Position numbers and translations under genes: made by a program. Source: Lyophyllum atratum (lineage: Eukaryota; Basidiomycota; Agaricomycetes; Agaricales; Lyophyllaceae). From it: a stretch of 64,000 nucleotides of DNA. Location: the NCBI GenBank assembly GCA_014905825.1, contig JACGCN010000005.1, forward strand, positions 1,488,001-1,552,000. Direction: 5' to 3'. Below the pieces are notes generated by a model. That model saw only the letters and a program-made list of their open reading frames with translations, did not search any database and was not told the origin of the DNA. This document shows positions 10,836-22,529 of the stretch, in pieces. Position 1 is the first letter of the stretch, and every line of letters begins with the position of its first letter.

Positions 10836-12534
10836 ATGTCCCATTGGCAATCACAGGCGGAACTGCAGAAGGATGCAGCTATCTTCATGAAGATCACGCA
10901 CACCGCACTGGGTCTTTACGTGTATTGTTGTCCTTACTACTTGTATGCGCATGACTGAACTGCAGGCCAGCTATGAATGGTGCACCTCACTCTCATTCGA
11001 GTGGGACTTCATTACCGGCAAGAAGAAATTTCGCTGGCCAATGGTGCGTTTTCTCAGAGTGGTATTGCTGCCATAAACCTTATGCTCTCCCACACTGGCA
11101 GATATTCTATTTTTCTGGTCGTTATCTACTGCTATTTGCACTCATCGGCATGTAAGCCCTTACAAGTGGCAAGCTATAAAACGGAGAGTTGATATATTTA
11201 TACAGCACGGTATCCCTCGATGCGACGACGTGAGTTTCCTCCCCATTTTCCTGCACGGCTCATACAGATCAAGTTGGGACGATACAGAAAAATAAACTGC
11301 CAGGCTCTTTACGTTTTTGTACAGGTCAGTGCACATGCTTGACATAGTCGCAAGCCATATCAATATATCATGATATACGAAACTCAAATCCCTCAAGGTG
11401 GCAGGGAACGCAGCAATCGGTGTTGCCAGCATTAATCTCTCCCTGCACACGTCAGTATTTGGCCTTCACTAAACCCGCTCAGAACTCAAGCGTTGATCGG
11501 ATTCAAGGATGGCTGTATGGTCTCAAGACAGATACGTTGTCGGGGTTCTATTTGTCGCTATTCTTGGCCATTGGTCTCTAATCTTTCAAGGTGCGCATCG
11601 CGAACGTGTTTCACACTTCTCACCACTAACCTCTCATTTACTTTTCAACCTCAGGTGTACTTGGGAATGCAATCTGGGCTCCTGGCACGGGTTGCTTGGT
11701 AACATCGACCAAAAAACGCATTCATTCGGCCGCATCCATCTATTCCGCCTGTTTTGACCTTCTCATCCTTCTTCTCAACGCCTACATGATTTTGGCAACT
11801 ACCTCAAAAAGTTGCCGAAGATCCAAATCAAGCATAATTTCAAAGATAGTATTTGAAGAGGGGCTGATTTTCTTTATCACAATGTACGCTGCTGTGTTTA
11901 GGGCTCGCACTTAGCAGGTTAAAATAAAACTACTGACTCTTCAGCTTCCTGTTCAATTTGATCGCCGCAGTGATCACAGGATTAGACCTGAATCAGATCA
12001 TAAGCGTAACGTTCAATGTCCCTGCTGTTGTATTCTCGACAGTGAGTGTTTCTTCACCACGCAATCCTACGGGATTTCCTGGACCAATCAACTACCTTTT
12101 GCTAACATTTACTCCGACCAGACTATCGCATCTCGTCTTGTCCGCAAACTAGGAAGCATCGACACTTGCGAACCACGCAGCTAGTAGGTGCGCCCTTCAC
12201 GACGCGGTAACTGCATTTAATGGCCTTACTCTGCAGTACTGGTGGCGCCTCCTCGTCTCAGTCGCACCATGGCGTTGCACCATGGCGAGGACATATGAAT
12301 GGGACGCGAAGATCTTCGACAATTGGTTCGTTCAGCAACTTACCCGGCTCTGCTGTTCATGTTGAGGTGGGCGGTCCTTCCCTTCTGCCGAATCATCGTC
12401 TCCAGAAAACTGATTCCTCCCAGATGGGTACTTTGGCTCATCCGGAATCTGATGACCGAACTGAGCAGAGATCAGCAACGCAAAGTTTTGAGGTAGCAAC
12501 TCAAGTTGGTCTCGAGGCGAAGGGCCGGTTATAA
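10836..12534 (+). CDS. Multi-pass membrane protein, basidiomycete DUF6533-like family
   Basis: Eleven exons join in frame without a stop into 363 residues: 10836-10921, 10971-11043, 11102-11151, 11206-11229, 11288-11324, 11398-11450, 11508-11590, 11655-11883, 11945-12041, 12122-12183 and 12237-12534. The N-terminal region reads LGLYVYEWCTSLSFEWDF, then GKKKFRWPMIFYFSGRYLL, which resembles the DUF6533 pattern of Agaricomycetes. Further hydrophobic segments follow (GNAAIGVASINLSL, YVVGVLFVAILGHW, ACFDLLILLLNAYMI, FLFNLIAAVITG), giving about seven membrane spans. The tail is polar (AVHVEVGGP and later). Function is unknown; the topology recalls receptors, but that is inference. It is the only intact non-transposon gene I find in the first 25 kb. 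The hAT element lies about 180 bp downstream of its stop codon. Confidence 0.8.
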
Positions 12535-12716
12535 CGTTGAGAATGATGTCCAAAATAATAGTCAGGCGCAGGTAAAGGTAAAATACAGGTCCTTCACCAC
12601 CCTGCACCATGTACTATGCGCGTCTCTCTTAATAGAAATCCTGGAGATTCGGCACGCCTGATACCTCCCTCACACATTCAGCGTTGTCGTTTCACCAAGG
12701 TCTCCTGCGCAGTACA

Positions 12717-12733
12717 TAGGGCTTCGCACCGTA
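12717..12733 (+). repeat. Left terminal inverted repeat of the hAT element
   Basis: Seventeen bases, tagggcttcgcaccgta, are an exact reverse complement of 17882-17898. A T/CAGGG-type end is usual for hAT elements. Confidence 0.9.
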
Positions 12734-13790
12734 ACCGTACAAGTATGGATGGACGGGTACTTTTTACGGGTAGCCGTAACGTACCGTAGGGGGTCGCAGC
12801 CTTGGTTTTACGGTACGGGTAGCAGATGTATGGGTACCGTATTGTCCCGTAGAATTCTGTCCGTCGACGGCCGTAATACGGGTGTTTAAATTCAACCTGC
12901 GGGAGCTCAAAATCGCCGCATTGCAATCACCGATGCATGTGACCATTCATGCATCATGAGTCAACAATGCCTGTGGTCTTGAACGTTCTCCTTGTTCTCA
13001 TCGTTTACCACCTTCCCTCAGTCATGATAACTTACTGAAGTCTCAAATATATACGTGTCCACCACTCTTTATGACGATAAAGCAATGTCTTGGCCCCTGG
13101 ACGATGCATATTCGGATGTGGCTCATGAACGGTGGTTGGAAAAGGCTTGATTCTCGGACATGATAAATAGGTTGAAGCGGTATCGTTTTCTCCCACTTTG
13201 ACTCAACCTTGATCCTTTTACAATATCTCAATGGGTAGGAAGACCACTTTGATCTTGTTTCCGTGCTAAACCTGTCTGTTTTTTTTCTTTTTCGAAGAAA
13301 CTATACGCGCTCCCAGGGCACATGCACATACACGCAAACCTAATCGACTAATTCGCCCCATACTACGCCCATCATCAACCAGAACGATTGGTTTCTCTCC
13401 GCGAGCTTGGTTTCTCTCCGTCGTTTTTCTCTTCGTTAGGCCATTTTTCCTGGCATGGGTTTGCTTGCTTTCCAGCTTCTTTCTCTTTGGAAGCCCTTTC
13501 CTTCTGGTCGTGATTATCACCTCCTGCGCCAATGTGATCGTTCCGGCTATCTTGGAAGTATTGATCTCTCTACTGAGGATTTCTCCTCTGGGGATCACAG
13601 GATTGGCAGCTTTCTTTATGCTGCTTTTTGTCCTATGGGGTATGTCGTTCTCCAAGTCATGCTTCGTGTACCCTCTCATTTATACATTCAAAATCTAGTC
13701 CAGATTCTCGTTCCGCATCTACTCCCTTTTCATAGGGTCTTGAAGGGCTTGCTGCACGACTTCCGATATCACCATTCCCACGTGTCACAC

Positions 13791-16700
13791 ATGCGAAGCG
13801 ACCGCCTTTATCGCTTGGTCAACAGAGACCGAACGTTCACTGTTTTTGTTGCGACGGATTCCCGAAACACCGTTCCTTTATGTAAGGCGTTGATTATTCT
13901 CATAATATAAACGACTAATCCATTGCTAGTGGTCGCGGAATCCACTACTATTGACGACATTGAACACGAACTGGCGCGGCGTGGCTTTTTCCCGGCCGAC
14001 AATCGAAACCTACCATACATTTCGATGAACGGGTCACGCTCCCGCCAGATCAAGCATTCAGATACCATGAAAGATCTCCTGGCCGGCCCTCTCAGCCATT
14101 TTCAAATCTGTTGTAGGTTCCTGGGTGGCTCGGGTACGTTTATAATTTACGTACATTGTTTTCGATGACTAGTGGGCTTACTTTATACTAGACCAATGCG
14201 CGCTCAATCCAGATGGAACCCTCAAAGATGCATCTGAAATCAGATTTTACAATGACCCAGAGACGAAACTCCTATCGCATCAGGCAGTCGGCCGTCAGGT
14301 ATGCATCTGTCTCTCATTTCTATTAATATACTAAACATTTGACAGGTCACGGCCAGCGTGTTCGTAACACTGCTCGAATGGCTGAAGTAATCGACGCGGA
14401 GCGTGACAAGACAGACGATGATAAGCCACCGCCGAAAAACGCAAGAGACGAGCAAAAAAGAAAGCGACAGAATCCGATGAAGACGACGGCGATTTCACTG
14501 AGTCATCGAGCGACACCGACAGTCAATTTGAAAGCGAGGATTCTGATGATATCGAGATTACTCACGAAGAGGTAAATTTCACCTCTGCCTCGTTTCGTAT
14601 CAACTTACAATGAGTATTTAAAAGCTCGCTGATAGCCTCCCCTCGAAAACAATTCCTTTGCGCAACCGGCGCCGTACCTCAACTACAGCCAAGTCAAAAG
14701 GAAAGCGAGTTGCCAAGCAATCCAAGAAGCGAAGGCATGCCAATACAGGACTTCCAGGGACGGCTCAGCCCAGCCAATCTGAGGTCTTCCGAACGACAGT
14801 CCAAAATGCTGCGAAGAAGAAGGTTTGCCTTATCTTCGTCATCTTGTTGTATATTGCATGGCTCATAAGTGATCAGGTCTCAGGAAAACGGAATCCTATC
14901 TACCTCTTCTACGAGGAGGTCTTGGTCAACGAGAAGGGAGAAGTTGGTAAAGAAGGTGATAAACATTATAAGTGCTATCACGGCAATCGCGCGACCTTCA
15001 CGATCTCCAAAGCAATGAACTACAGTCTCAATGGTATGTTTCCTCGATATACTGGATCTTCTTGCTTTACACTCATTTTTCTAAGGTTTGACCGGTCATT
15101 TAAAGAGCACCTTCAAGCCCATGTACCAGCTATATCTCGTTCTGTATGCACGTTCACGTGATGGAATACAACCTACGCCTGAAGAAGTTCTCTATGCATC
15201 AGGACAGCAGGCGTTCGATCCGTCGATCCATGCCGAATACATACAAAAGCTCGATGCTCAAGCCGCAGGTATTAAAGAAGCATTCGCCAAGCAGCAAGCT
15301 AAAGCAGCAGTACGTCCTGCCTCTTTGTAATCACACGAAGCTAACTATCATTGAATCAGGAGCCTTGGGATCAAGAGAAGTTCGAACAACTCCTGATCCA
15401 ATGGATAGCTGCCTGCGATCAGCCATTTGAAGAGGTAGAGAAACCGGAATTCATTGCGATGATGGAGTATGGCCGAGACCCGACCAAGTTCTCGCTTCCA
15501 AAAAAAGATGGTGTTCGACGAAGGGTGATGAAGCTCGGAGAAAAAACTATCGCAGAAACCAGGGATCTGTCTGCGGTCAGCTTTTCTCTTGACCTTTTCT
15601 TTAGCGAACCTAAAGTTTGTGGCTTCTTTTAGGCTTTACCGAGTAAAATTAGCCTTTCGCTCGATGCATGGACGTCAAGCAACTACTACGCGTTTTTAGC
15701 CATCGTCGCTCATTACGTGACTGATGATGGGTACTGCGGTAAGTATATTGAAGATTTCTGTTGTGGAATTTTTGCTGATGCTTTCGTTAGAGGAACTCCT
15801 GATCGACTTTTGCGAACTGATTGGAGAGCATTCGGGCGAGAATATGGCTGACATTGTTTGGTCGACATTGGAGCTTTATGGCATTCAAAACAAGGTATCG
15901 TTTCCTAAATATCTATGCATCCGTTTCGTGTGCCTGACCTTCTCGCAGATTATGGCTATCATGATGGACAACGCGAGCAATAACGACACTATGATGGACG
16001 CGATTGAAGCCCGGTGTCTCGATGTGGGCATTGACTTCTCAGCTACCCAGGCACGAATGCGCTGTATGCCGCATACTATACATCTTGCGTGTATCAAGGT
16101 GCGACCTTGAAGTTTATCATCTTTATGAATCCTCCCTCATTTAAGTCAAATCATGTAGCTGCTTGAAGGTATTGGCCTGATAACGAAAGAAACCGGTAAA
16201 CGTGCCAGTTCCTCGCGTGAGAACTATCAAGACAACATCAATGCAAGCCTTGACCGTGAAGACGACAAGGATGCAGCTCCAGAAGACGACGATGATCCAC
16301 AGGATGCTGTCAGCGCGGATCCTTCAGAGAAGATACAGACGGCTGTTCAAAAAGTAAGTTTTCTTATTTCCTTGCTTTCATTCATTTCTAATGATAGTGC
16401 AGCTTCGAAAAATCGTTCGGTCCGTGCGGTCCAGCCCCCAGCGGCGGCAAAGCTGGCTCAAAGAAGTGGCGCGAATGAACCCGGGAAAGCCTGGGCTGAT
16501 GCTCATTCTCGACGTGAAGACGCGTTGGTCGTCGACTCATCAAATGCTACGTATGGCTCATCTCTTCTTTCCTCTCACCTATGGCTGATCTCAGATTTTC
16601 TAGGACGTGCTTTAGATTACCGTCAATCTGTGAACTCATTCGTTCATCAGAATACAGAATTTTGGCCCGTACTGCTCTCGGACGAAGAATGGCGCACAAT

Positions 16701-17621
16701 TGACCTCGTTACGACATGGCTCAAGTCATTCCGAGCTGCCACTACCCAAATGTCTGCTACCCGAATGCCGATGCTCTCAACAACGCATGCGATCTTCCGT
16801 GGCCTTCAAGAGGAACTCCGTGATACTATTCGGACTCTGCCCGCCAACATCTCCTCGCCATGTTTGATCAAAGGGCTCACGGACGCACATCGGAAATTGA
16901 GCGATTACTATCATACGTTCGATGAGTCACCTTTCTATATCTGGTCATCACGTACGTTGAATGATTAAGGATTACCTACCACGCTAATATATTTTAACTA
17001 GTCTTAGACCCTCGCATCTCTTACGCTGCATTGAAAGAGGAATTCGAAGATGACATGGACCTTTCCGTTCACCTCGAAACTGCTAAAGCAACTCTCCAGA
17101 CATATTTCAAGGACAATTATCTCACGACCCAGCATTCTGATTTTCAACACACTCAGCCACTATCAGCTGCGGCATCCATGTCGTCTGTTTCATCATCCTC
17201 ACATGGAGATAGTACCTCACTTTCACCTCGAAAGAATTTCACCGCTAGGTTCCAGCGAAAGCGTGCCGCTCCTGATGAACTGATGGAATTCTGGAGCCTG
17301 CCGCAGGAAGACTTCGAAACTTGTGACCCACTTCAATGGTGGCTGGGAAGACGAGCTCAATTCCCCAACCTGCATCGCCTTTCTCGCGACATATTTTCAA
17401 TTCCAGGTGAGTCCTAGTTGGTCAACATCGACACCAGTTTGAGCTGACAATTTGCTATAGGATCTGCAGTTGCAGTTGAGCGGATCTTTTCTGGTGGCCG
17501 TGATACTATAGCCCTTCGTTGTGCTAGTCTCAAGCCAGCAACCATACGGGTCCTAATGTTGGTCAAGAGACGTCTGATTTTGGCTCGTGAAAAGATCAAG
17601 GCCAAGCTGTGCGGCCGCTAG
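13791..17621 (+). CDS. hAT-family transposase (one probable 1-nt frameshift)
   Basis: Starts at ATG 13791 (MRSDRLYRLVNRDRTFTVF) and runs through about a dozen exons to TAG 17619-17621. An N-terminal region (IDDIEHELARRGFFPAD, HFQICCRFLGGSD) is followed by an acidic linker, a degenerate zinc-finger-like block (KHYKCYHGNRATFTISK, GLTGHLKSTFKP), the RNase H-like core (SLSLDAWTSSNYYAFLAIV; IMAIMMDNASNND; MPHTIHLACIKLLEGIG) and the C-terminal dimerisation domain (DPLQWWLGRRAQFPNLHRL; GSAVAVERIFSGGRDTIA). These are the hAT hallmarks. At the A-run near 14436 the frame appears to lose one base: upstream reads DDDKPPPK, downstream KRRAKKKATESDEDD in another frame. That is either a recent inactivating deletion or a sequence error. 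All other parts are open, so the copy is young. Confidence 0.85.
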
Positions 17622-17881
17622 TTGTTTATGTACTTGTTTCTTCTTTGATTATTGTGCTGCGCTCGGGCTTTTTCCTTTGTTTTATCATTCATTTACCAGC
17701 TCGTTCTGTCTGTTCCATCTTTTATGTATTTCACAAAATGGTACCCGTATTACGGCCGTATACACCGTAAAACTCACCGTACCGTACCGTCCAGCAGGAT
17801 TCCTTGAGCCCATACGGTACGGGTATTGGCTAGACTGGCCCGTCAAGGCCCGTAAATCATACGGCCGTACCCGTAATACGG

Positions 17882-17898
17882 TACGGTGCGAAGCCCTA
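17882..17898 (-). repeat. Right terminal inverted repeat of the hAT element
   Basis: Seventeen bases that are the exact reverse complement of the left end at 12717-12733. They are preceded by about 140 bp rich in CCGTA/TACGG motifs. Confidence 0.9.
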
Positions 17899-18311
17899 GC
17901 TCAGCCTGCCAGTACATGAGGAGCTGATGTAGCACATGAAACACAGAAGTCGTTGCTTGTACCTCGCGTGTATTGAAGGCTGAGTCCTGGCAAGGTTCGG
18001 AAACCAACAGCAAATTTTGTACATCGATTTTCTGTCTTTAAAAGGCTGAGTCGGATCGCCCAAGGCCCTCTCACTTCTTTTAGTAAAAGCAGTGGGCGCA
18101 AAATCATCATGCTAAGATGTCAGATTATGTAAATCAACCTTCCTAGAAACGTGATTCTCTAAGTTCAAGTTGAAGTTGGCGCACTGGATCATGATGTGCC
18201 ACTGCAGTCAAGGATGCAACACGACTACTCCTTAACTACTGCCTCTAGCACTGTAAGTTATTAGTTCTCCCGATCGTTTCAGTGTCTTATGATCCTTGTT
18301 TTAGCTCTGTT
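17899..18311. other. Spacer between the hAT element and the glucan-synthase relic
   Basis: About 410 bases with no supported gene. It begins with the 12 bases that separate the right TIR from the second cagtacat copy. It ends in what looks like the 3' end of a glucan-synthase intron (a tttag/ttcag acceptor just before 18312). Confidence 0.5.
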
Positions 18312-19993
18312 CAGTGTATATAACTACTCGAAGGGCTATCAAGCTGCTCTACCATGAGGACCCCAAGGGTCGTGCAGCGGTTTGCAATTGGCGGCAACAC
18401 AGACAAACTGTGTCGGAAGTTCGAGTTCCTCGTGTCGATGCAACGGTACTCCAAATTCAATAAAGAAGGAGCACGAGAATGCCGAGCTCCTCCTCTCCAC
18501 ATACCCATATCTACACCTTGCCTACCTCGAAGAAGAGCCTCAGTGCAAGACCTTCGCATCTTCTCCTCCCTTATTGACGGCCACAGCGGGTTCATCCCGA
18601 GACCGGCCAGCCACACCCTAAGTTCTGGTTCGAGCTCTCCGGCACCATTCTCGGCGACGGCAAGTCAGGCATTCACAACCACTCCATCATCTTGAATACC
18701 TCCTGCTCATCGATGCGAACCTGGACAACTACCTCGAGGAGTGTCTCAAGATCTGTAACATCGTCGAGCTTGAGGAGTACTCCGTTTCTGCACAGCCCGT
18801 ATGCGCAGTGGAGTCACAAGGATCTCAAGAAAACTCCCGTGGCCGTGGTCGGTGCCCGCGACCCGCGAGTACATCGTCTCGGGAGAACATTGGCATCCTT
18901 GTTGATCTTGCAGCTGGGAAAGAGCAGACGTCTGGTACGCTCGTTACGTGTTCAATGGTATGGAAGTACTACCAATGCGGAAAGGGCAAAGGTTTGGGCT
19001 TTGGCTTTGGCACGATTTTGGACTTCCAAACAACGATTGGCACCGGGCACCCAGCTGCCCATGGATCAGTTATCGACTTTCTGCTATGGTCATCCCGGGT
19101 TCCACATCAACAAGATGCTTGTCATCTTGCTGTTCAGGTTTTCATCATCACTCGTAAGTCTCCATTTACCTCATTTGGTTTCATTGTCTGACCTTTTTTC
19201 GTAGAGTCATATTCTTGGGCACCTTGAACACTCAGCTGGTCATGTGCAAGTACACCGACGAGGGGCAGTTCACAGGCGGTCAATCAAGGTGCTACCTCGT
19301 GCCCATATTCGACTTGATTAGGCGCTGCATCATCATTATCTTCTTGGTGTTCATGATCTCCTTCCTGCCACTTTTCCGCCAAGGTATACAGTACTTCATT
19401 GTCCAGCTATGCCTTATACTGGCATGCTAATACTACTTTTGAAATCGGTGAAAAGAGCACGCTAGAACGCGATTTTCCGACTTTCAAAATAATTCGGCAC
19501 TCTGCAAGCTGCCACCTGTGTTTGAATTCTTTTCAACAGAAATTTACGCCCACTCGATTCCCAGGAATCTGACCCTCGGTGGTGCTCGGTATATTGTAAT
19601 ATGCTGTGGTTCCAGAGGAGGACATACTTCATATCTACCTCGGCATGCGGACGCTCATCTCTCAGCCATACGTCATGTTGGCGCTGTGGATGCCATATTG
19701 GATCTGTTCTGGATCTCCATCCTCTCATTCTGCATCGCGCCCTTCCTTTCTAATCCACATCAGTTTGTTTTCTCGGCCTTGGTCGTCGAATATTGGTGAG
19801 CCATCACATCTGTTTCTTGTCTTGTCCACGTGTTGACTTGGTTTGTCCGTAGCGAATCCTGAGATGGATGTCCCGTGATAACTCGCAGTCTCGCAACAAC
19901 TCGTGGATCGAGTATTGTCGCTCCTCGGACGATGATCATAGGGTGCAGAAAGAAGAGGCTTGACACCGTCAGAAAAACTCTCAGGATATAGGA
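18312..19993 (+). pseudogene. 1,3-beta-glucan synthase (FKS1-like) pseudogene, C-terminal catalytic part
   Basis: Frames change many times but the parent order is clear. It begins YNYSKAIKLLYHEDP, then GGNTDKLCRKFEFLVSMQRY and SKFNKE. Next come ILGDGKS, SPYAQWSHKDLKK, ENIGILVDLAAGKEQ, YYQCGKGKG, FGTILDFQTTIGTG and YGHPGFHINKMLVIL, followed by the membrane part: LGTLNTQLVMCKYT, VFMISFLPLFRQG, CEFFSTEIYAHSIPRNLT, RYI, IYLGMRTLISQPYV, FWISILSFCIAPFLSNPHQF, EILRWMSRDNS and TPSEKLSG. FKS enzymes make cell-wall glucan at the plasma membrane. Introns are kept at some junctions (for example near 19150-19205), so this is a DNA copy, not a retrocopy. Stops and frameshifts make it nonfunctional. The missing upstream neighbour of its first residue is found at the end of the second fragment (22530-24125). 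Confidence 0.88.
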
Positions 19994-20030
19994 TAGGCCA
20001 TATTACCCAAGTTGTGGCCTCGGCGCGCGG

Positions 20031-20037
20031 TATATAA
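20031..20037 (+). promoter_or_regulatory. TATA-box-like sequence upstream of Crypton 2
   Basis: The sequence tatataaatc lies in cgcgcggtatataaatc about 115 bases before the Crypton 2 start codon, a plausible distance for a fungal TATA promoter. It falls outside the glucan-synthase similarity, which ends near 19993, so it probably belongs to the element. Confidence 0.4.
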
Positions 20038-20146
20038 ATCGCTTACAAATTTGAGACACGAGTCCCTCATTCCGAGATTCTCTTCCGGCACTGCGTTTCC
20101 ATCTATCCTCGGCAACGCAACCATACTACACCTCAAATACTACACC

Positions 20147-22527
20147 ATGACCAACAGAAAAACACAGAATGGCGCCTCACCTAAAAAGCCGCGATCCAAG
20201 CTACCGGCAGCAGCAGTGCCGCCCGCGCCACCCACAATGGAAGCTCTAGTTCAGGCGCAAGCCGCCAACCGTGCCAAGTTCGCCCGGCCCAAGAAAACGG
20301 CGGATGCCTATAAGGGACACCTTGCACGGGGGCGGACATTCCTGAAGGAGCTCGTTTCAGAGAAGCGCAAGACTGGGAACAACGATGTCGGAAGTGGCGA
20401 TATCAACATTGACCTACTGGAGAAAGCATTCGATAACCCACCGAACAGATTCTCTGCGCATGCACTCGAGTTATTTCTTATTCAGAAATGTGTCGTTGAG
20501 AATTTGAAGACGTGTACCGCGCACGGTATTCAGGCAGCATTCGCCGATCTTTGGGATAACATGTGAGTATTCCTTGACTTGCAAATGCAATATGAACTGA
20601 AGGTCTTCCAGGGACGGCGATAGCTATGCTGGCGATTATATGTATGACAAAAAGACCGACACCGTGCATGGCTGCCCCGCCCGCTCCGCCACAATCAAGA
20701 ATCTCATCAAAACATTTACCTTGAAAGCCACGGCTGAAGGAGCCCCCGCGACTCGGGAACATGCAGAAGCGATGAAGATTGAGGATTTGAATCGGATTAT
20801 GGTCTGGTCTGAAAGCCAGTTCTCATCTCATAAGAATACGGGCGGCGCGACCCCGGGAACGAGGAGATTGAAGGCTAAGCATCTCATGAGTCATGATGAG
20901 GGCTTTTATGTCATCAGGATTTACCTTATGGACAAGGTACTGGTGCTATCCCTTTTCCAAGCTTTTTCTTGTGGGGAAAAGCCGTTGGACATTCCGCTTA
21001 CCCGTTCTGCATACAGGAACTTCGAATTGTGCAAGTTGCGAATGCGCCATCTAAAGCGAGACTGCACTGGCGGCGCTCCACATTACAGTCCATACCTCGA
21101 AGTGTTCCTGGACCAACGCAAAGGATGGCAGTCAAAAGCGGGTTCGGAAACATCATTGGAAAGTGCGTTTAAGTTCTTACCAGAACTAAAATGATATAGG
21201 GATGCTTATGACAATTCAGGTAATCACTACAATATCTACAAGCAAGATGTTCCTGCCATGGACATGTACACGCACCTTCTCGTGTGGCTACATGCATACG
21301 AGGAGTTTCTTGGCCGGCCTCTTCTCCCCGATGAATTTGTCTTCCCGTTTATCTCCCCAAATGGTACAATTAATCCCGATCGCGAAATGTCCCATGATGT
21401 TATCCAAAAGCTTATCTCGGAGTTTGCGACAGGGGCTGGCTTGCTAGACATTTTTACGACTCATTCTTTTAGAAGGGGTGGTGCTCAGTATCGCTTCATA
21501 TTTGCTCCTTTTGGGAAGCGGTGGTCGTTAAACATCATTCGTTGGTGGGGTGGATGGGCAGCCGGAGAAAATGTATGTCATTGGACTGGCATTCCCTTGA
21601 CGTCGCAGACCGCTGATGCTTCGTGCATAGGTTGATACCCTCATGAAATATCTCATCGATTCTCTCAATAGTCGAGAAAAGTCGCATATGGACATGCTTA
21701 ATCCAGCAGGACCAAGTAATGTGGATAAAAGCTTCAACGGAGAATATGTGCCCTTCCCGGCCCCCTGTGCACTGCCCTCTGCGCAAGAAACGGGTGTCGC
21801 TCACGGCAATGTACCTACAAGGTTATCTCCCGCATGTGCTTGTGCGAATCAACCCATGCGTACGTCATTGCCAGACACCTCAGTCTTCGCATCCAGAAGT
21901 TCACCGCCCTCATCAACGGTCAGAGCATTCATGTCTCTACCCTCAACCGCAACAGTAACCACCTGCGCCGCATCTGCACCTCGCACGCATCCAACCTCTG
22001 TAGCCATGGGTGCTGGTCTGACAGCCTCAGCTACGACTAGCTTGCTTCCGACTTCCTCGTCATCAGGTTACAACCCATATCCGCCTCCTGAAATAAGTCC
22101 ACCACTCTCGACAATCCTAGTGCCCAACCTAGGTCGCAGGAAAGGCGCTTGGCGAAGAGCCCTCGATCAATGGTACAACCCAGATGAAAAGACGAAAATT
22201 GCCATGAAAGACTGGCATAGAGAATGGTATCAGGGAGATGATAATAAGGGGCTAGCCAATCTTCGCTCAGGCAGGCAGACCATTGCCGAAGAATTCGAAG
22301 CGTGAGTTGGATCAGTCTGAGTATGCGAGTTAAGCTCGATTGAATCTCAGTCTGATTGTGTCCCTAGTTGTGGTGGAACTCATGCCCATTTCCTCGACAC
22401 ATACCCGTTGGCTGACGAGCAATCCTTTACTCGTGTTCTCGACCGCATACGGGCGTCCCATGGTCGTCGGAGGAAGAGCAAGAATGGCCCACCCGAGGCA
22501 AGAGCCCACCGGAACCAAACCATATAG
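20147..22527 (+). CDS. Crypton tyrosine recombinase with GCR1_C-like domain (copy 2, one 7-nt frameshift)
   Basis: Exons parallel copy 1: 20147-20562, 20612-20936, 21017-21162, 21220-21572, 21631-22301 and 22368-22527. The recombinase core keeps THSFRRGG, NIIRWWGGWA and VDTLMKYLIDSL, so the catalytic His-x-x-Arg, Arg and candidate Tyr are present. The C-terminal block reads AWRRALDQWYNPDEK, AMKDW and WYQGDD, resembling GCR1_C, and ends GRRRKSKNGPPEARAHR like copy 1. Compared with copy 1, exon 2 has a 7-nt insertion at about 20887 (ATGagtcATGATGAGG against ATGATGAGG). This shifts the frame before the 80-nt intron; only reading through that intron restores it. Amino-acid similarity to copy 1 is moderate, so the copies are not recent duplicates. 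The element is inserted between two pieces of a glucan-synthase pseudogene. Confidence 0.8.
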
Positions 22528-22529
22528 AG

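Larger units (their letters stand above)
12717..17898 (+). mobile_element. Full-length hAT DNA transposon (about 5.2 kb) with terminal inverted repeats
   Basis: The two ends carry a perfect 17-bp inverted repeat, tagggcttcgcaccgta at 12717-12733 and its complement at 17882-17898. The first and last 150 bp are crowded with copies of the pentamer CCGTA in both orientations (roughly a dozen per end), the usual look of subterminal transposase-binding sites. The interior encodes a hAT transposase (13791-17621). No perfect 8-bp target duplication touches both ends. However, cagtacat occurs at the left edge (12710-12717, overlapping the first TIR base) and again at 17910-17917, 12 bp beyond the right TIR. 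The segment 12960-13790 before the gene shows no convincing coding exon. Confidence 0.87.

Noticed and set aside
13266..13679. Minus-strand 137-codon frame inside the hAT element
   Set aside because: Basic, low-complexity translation with no family, and it lies in the noncoding 5' part of a transposon transcribed on the other strand.
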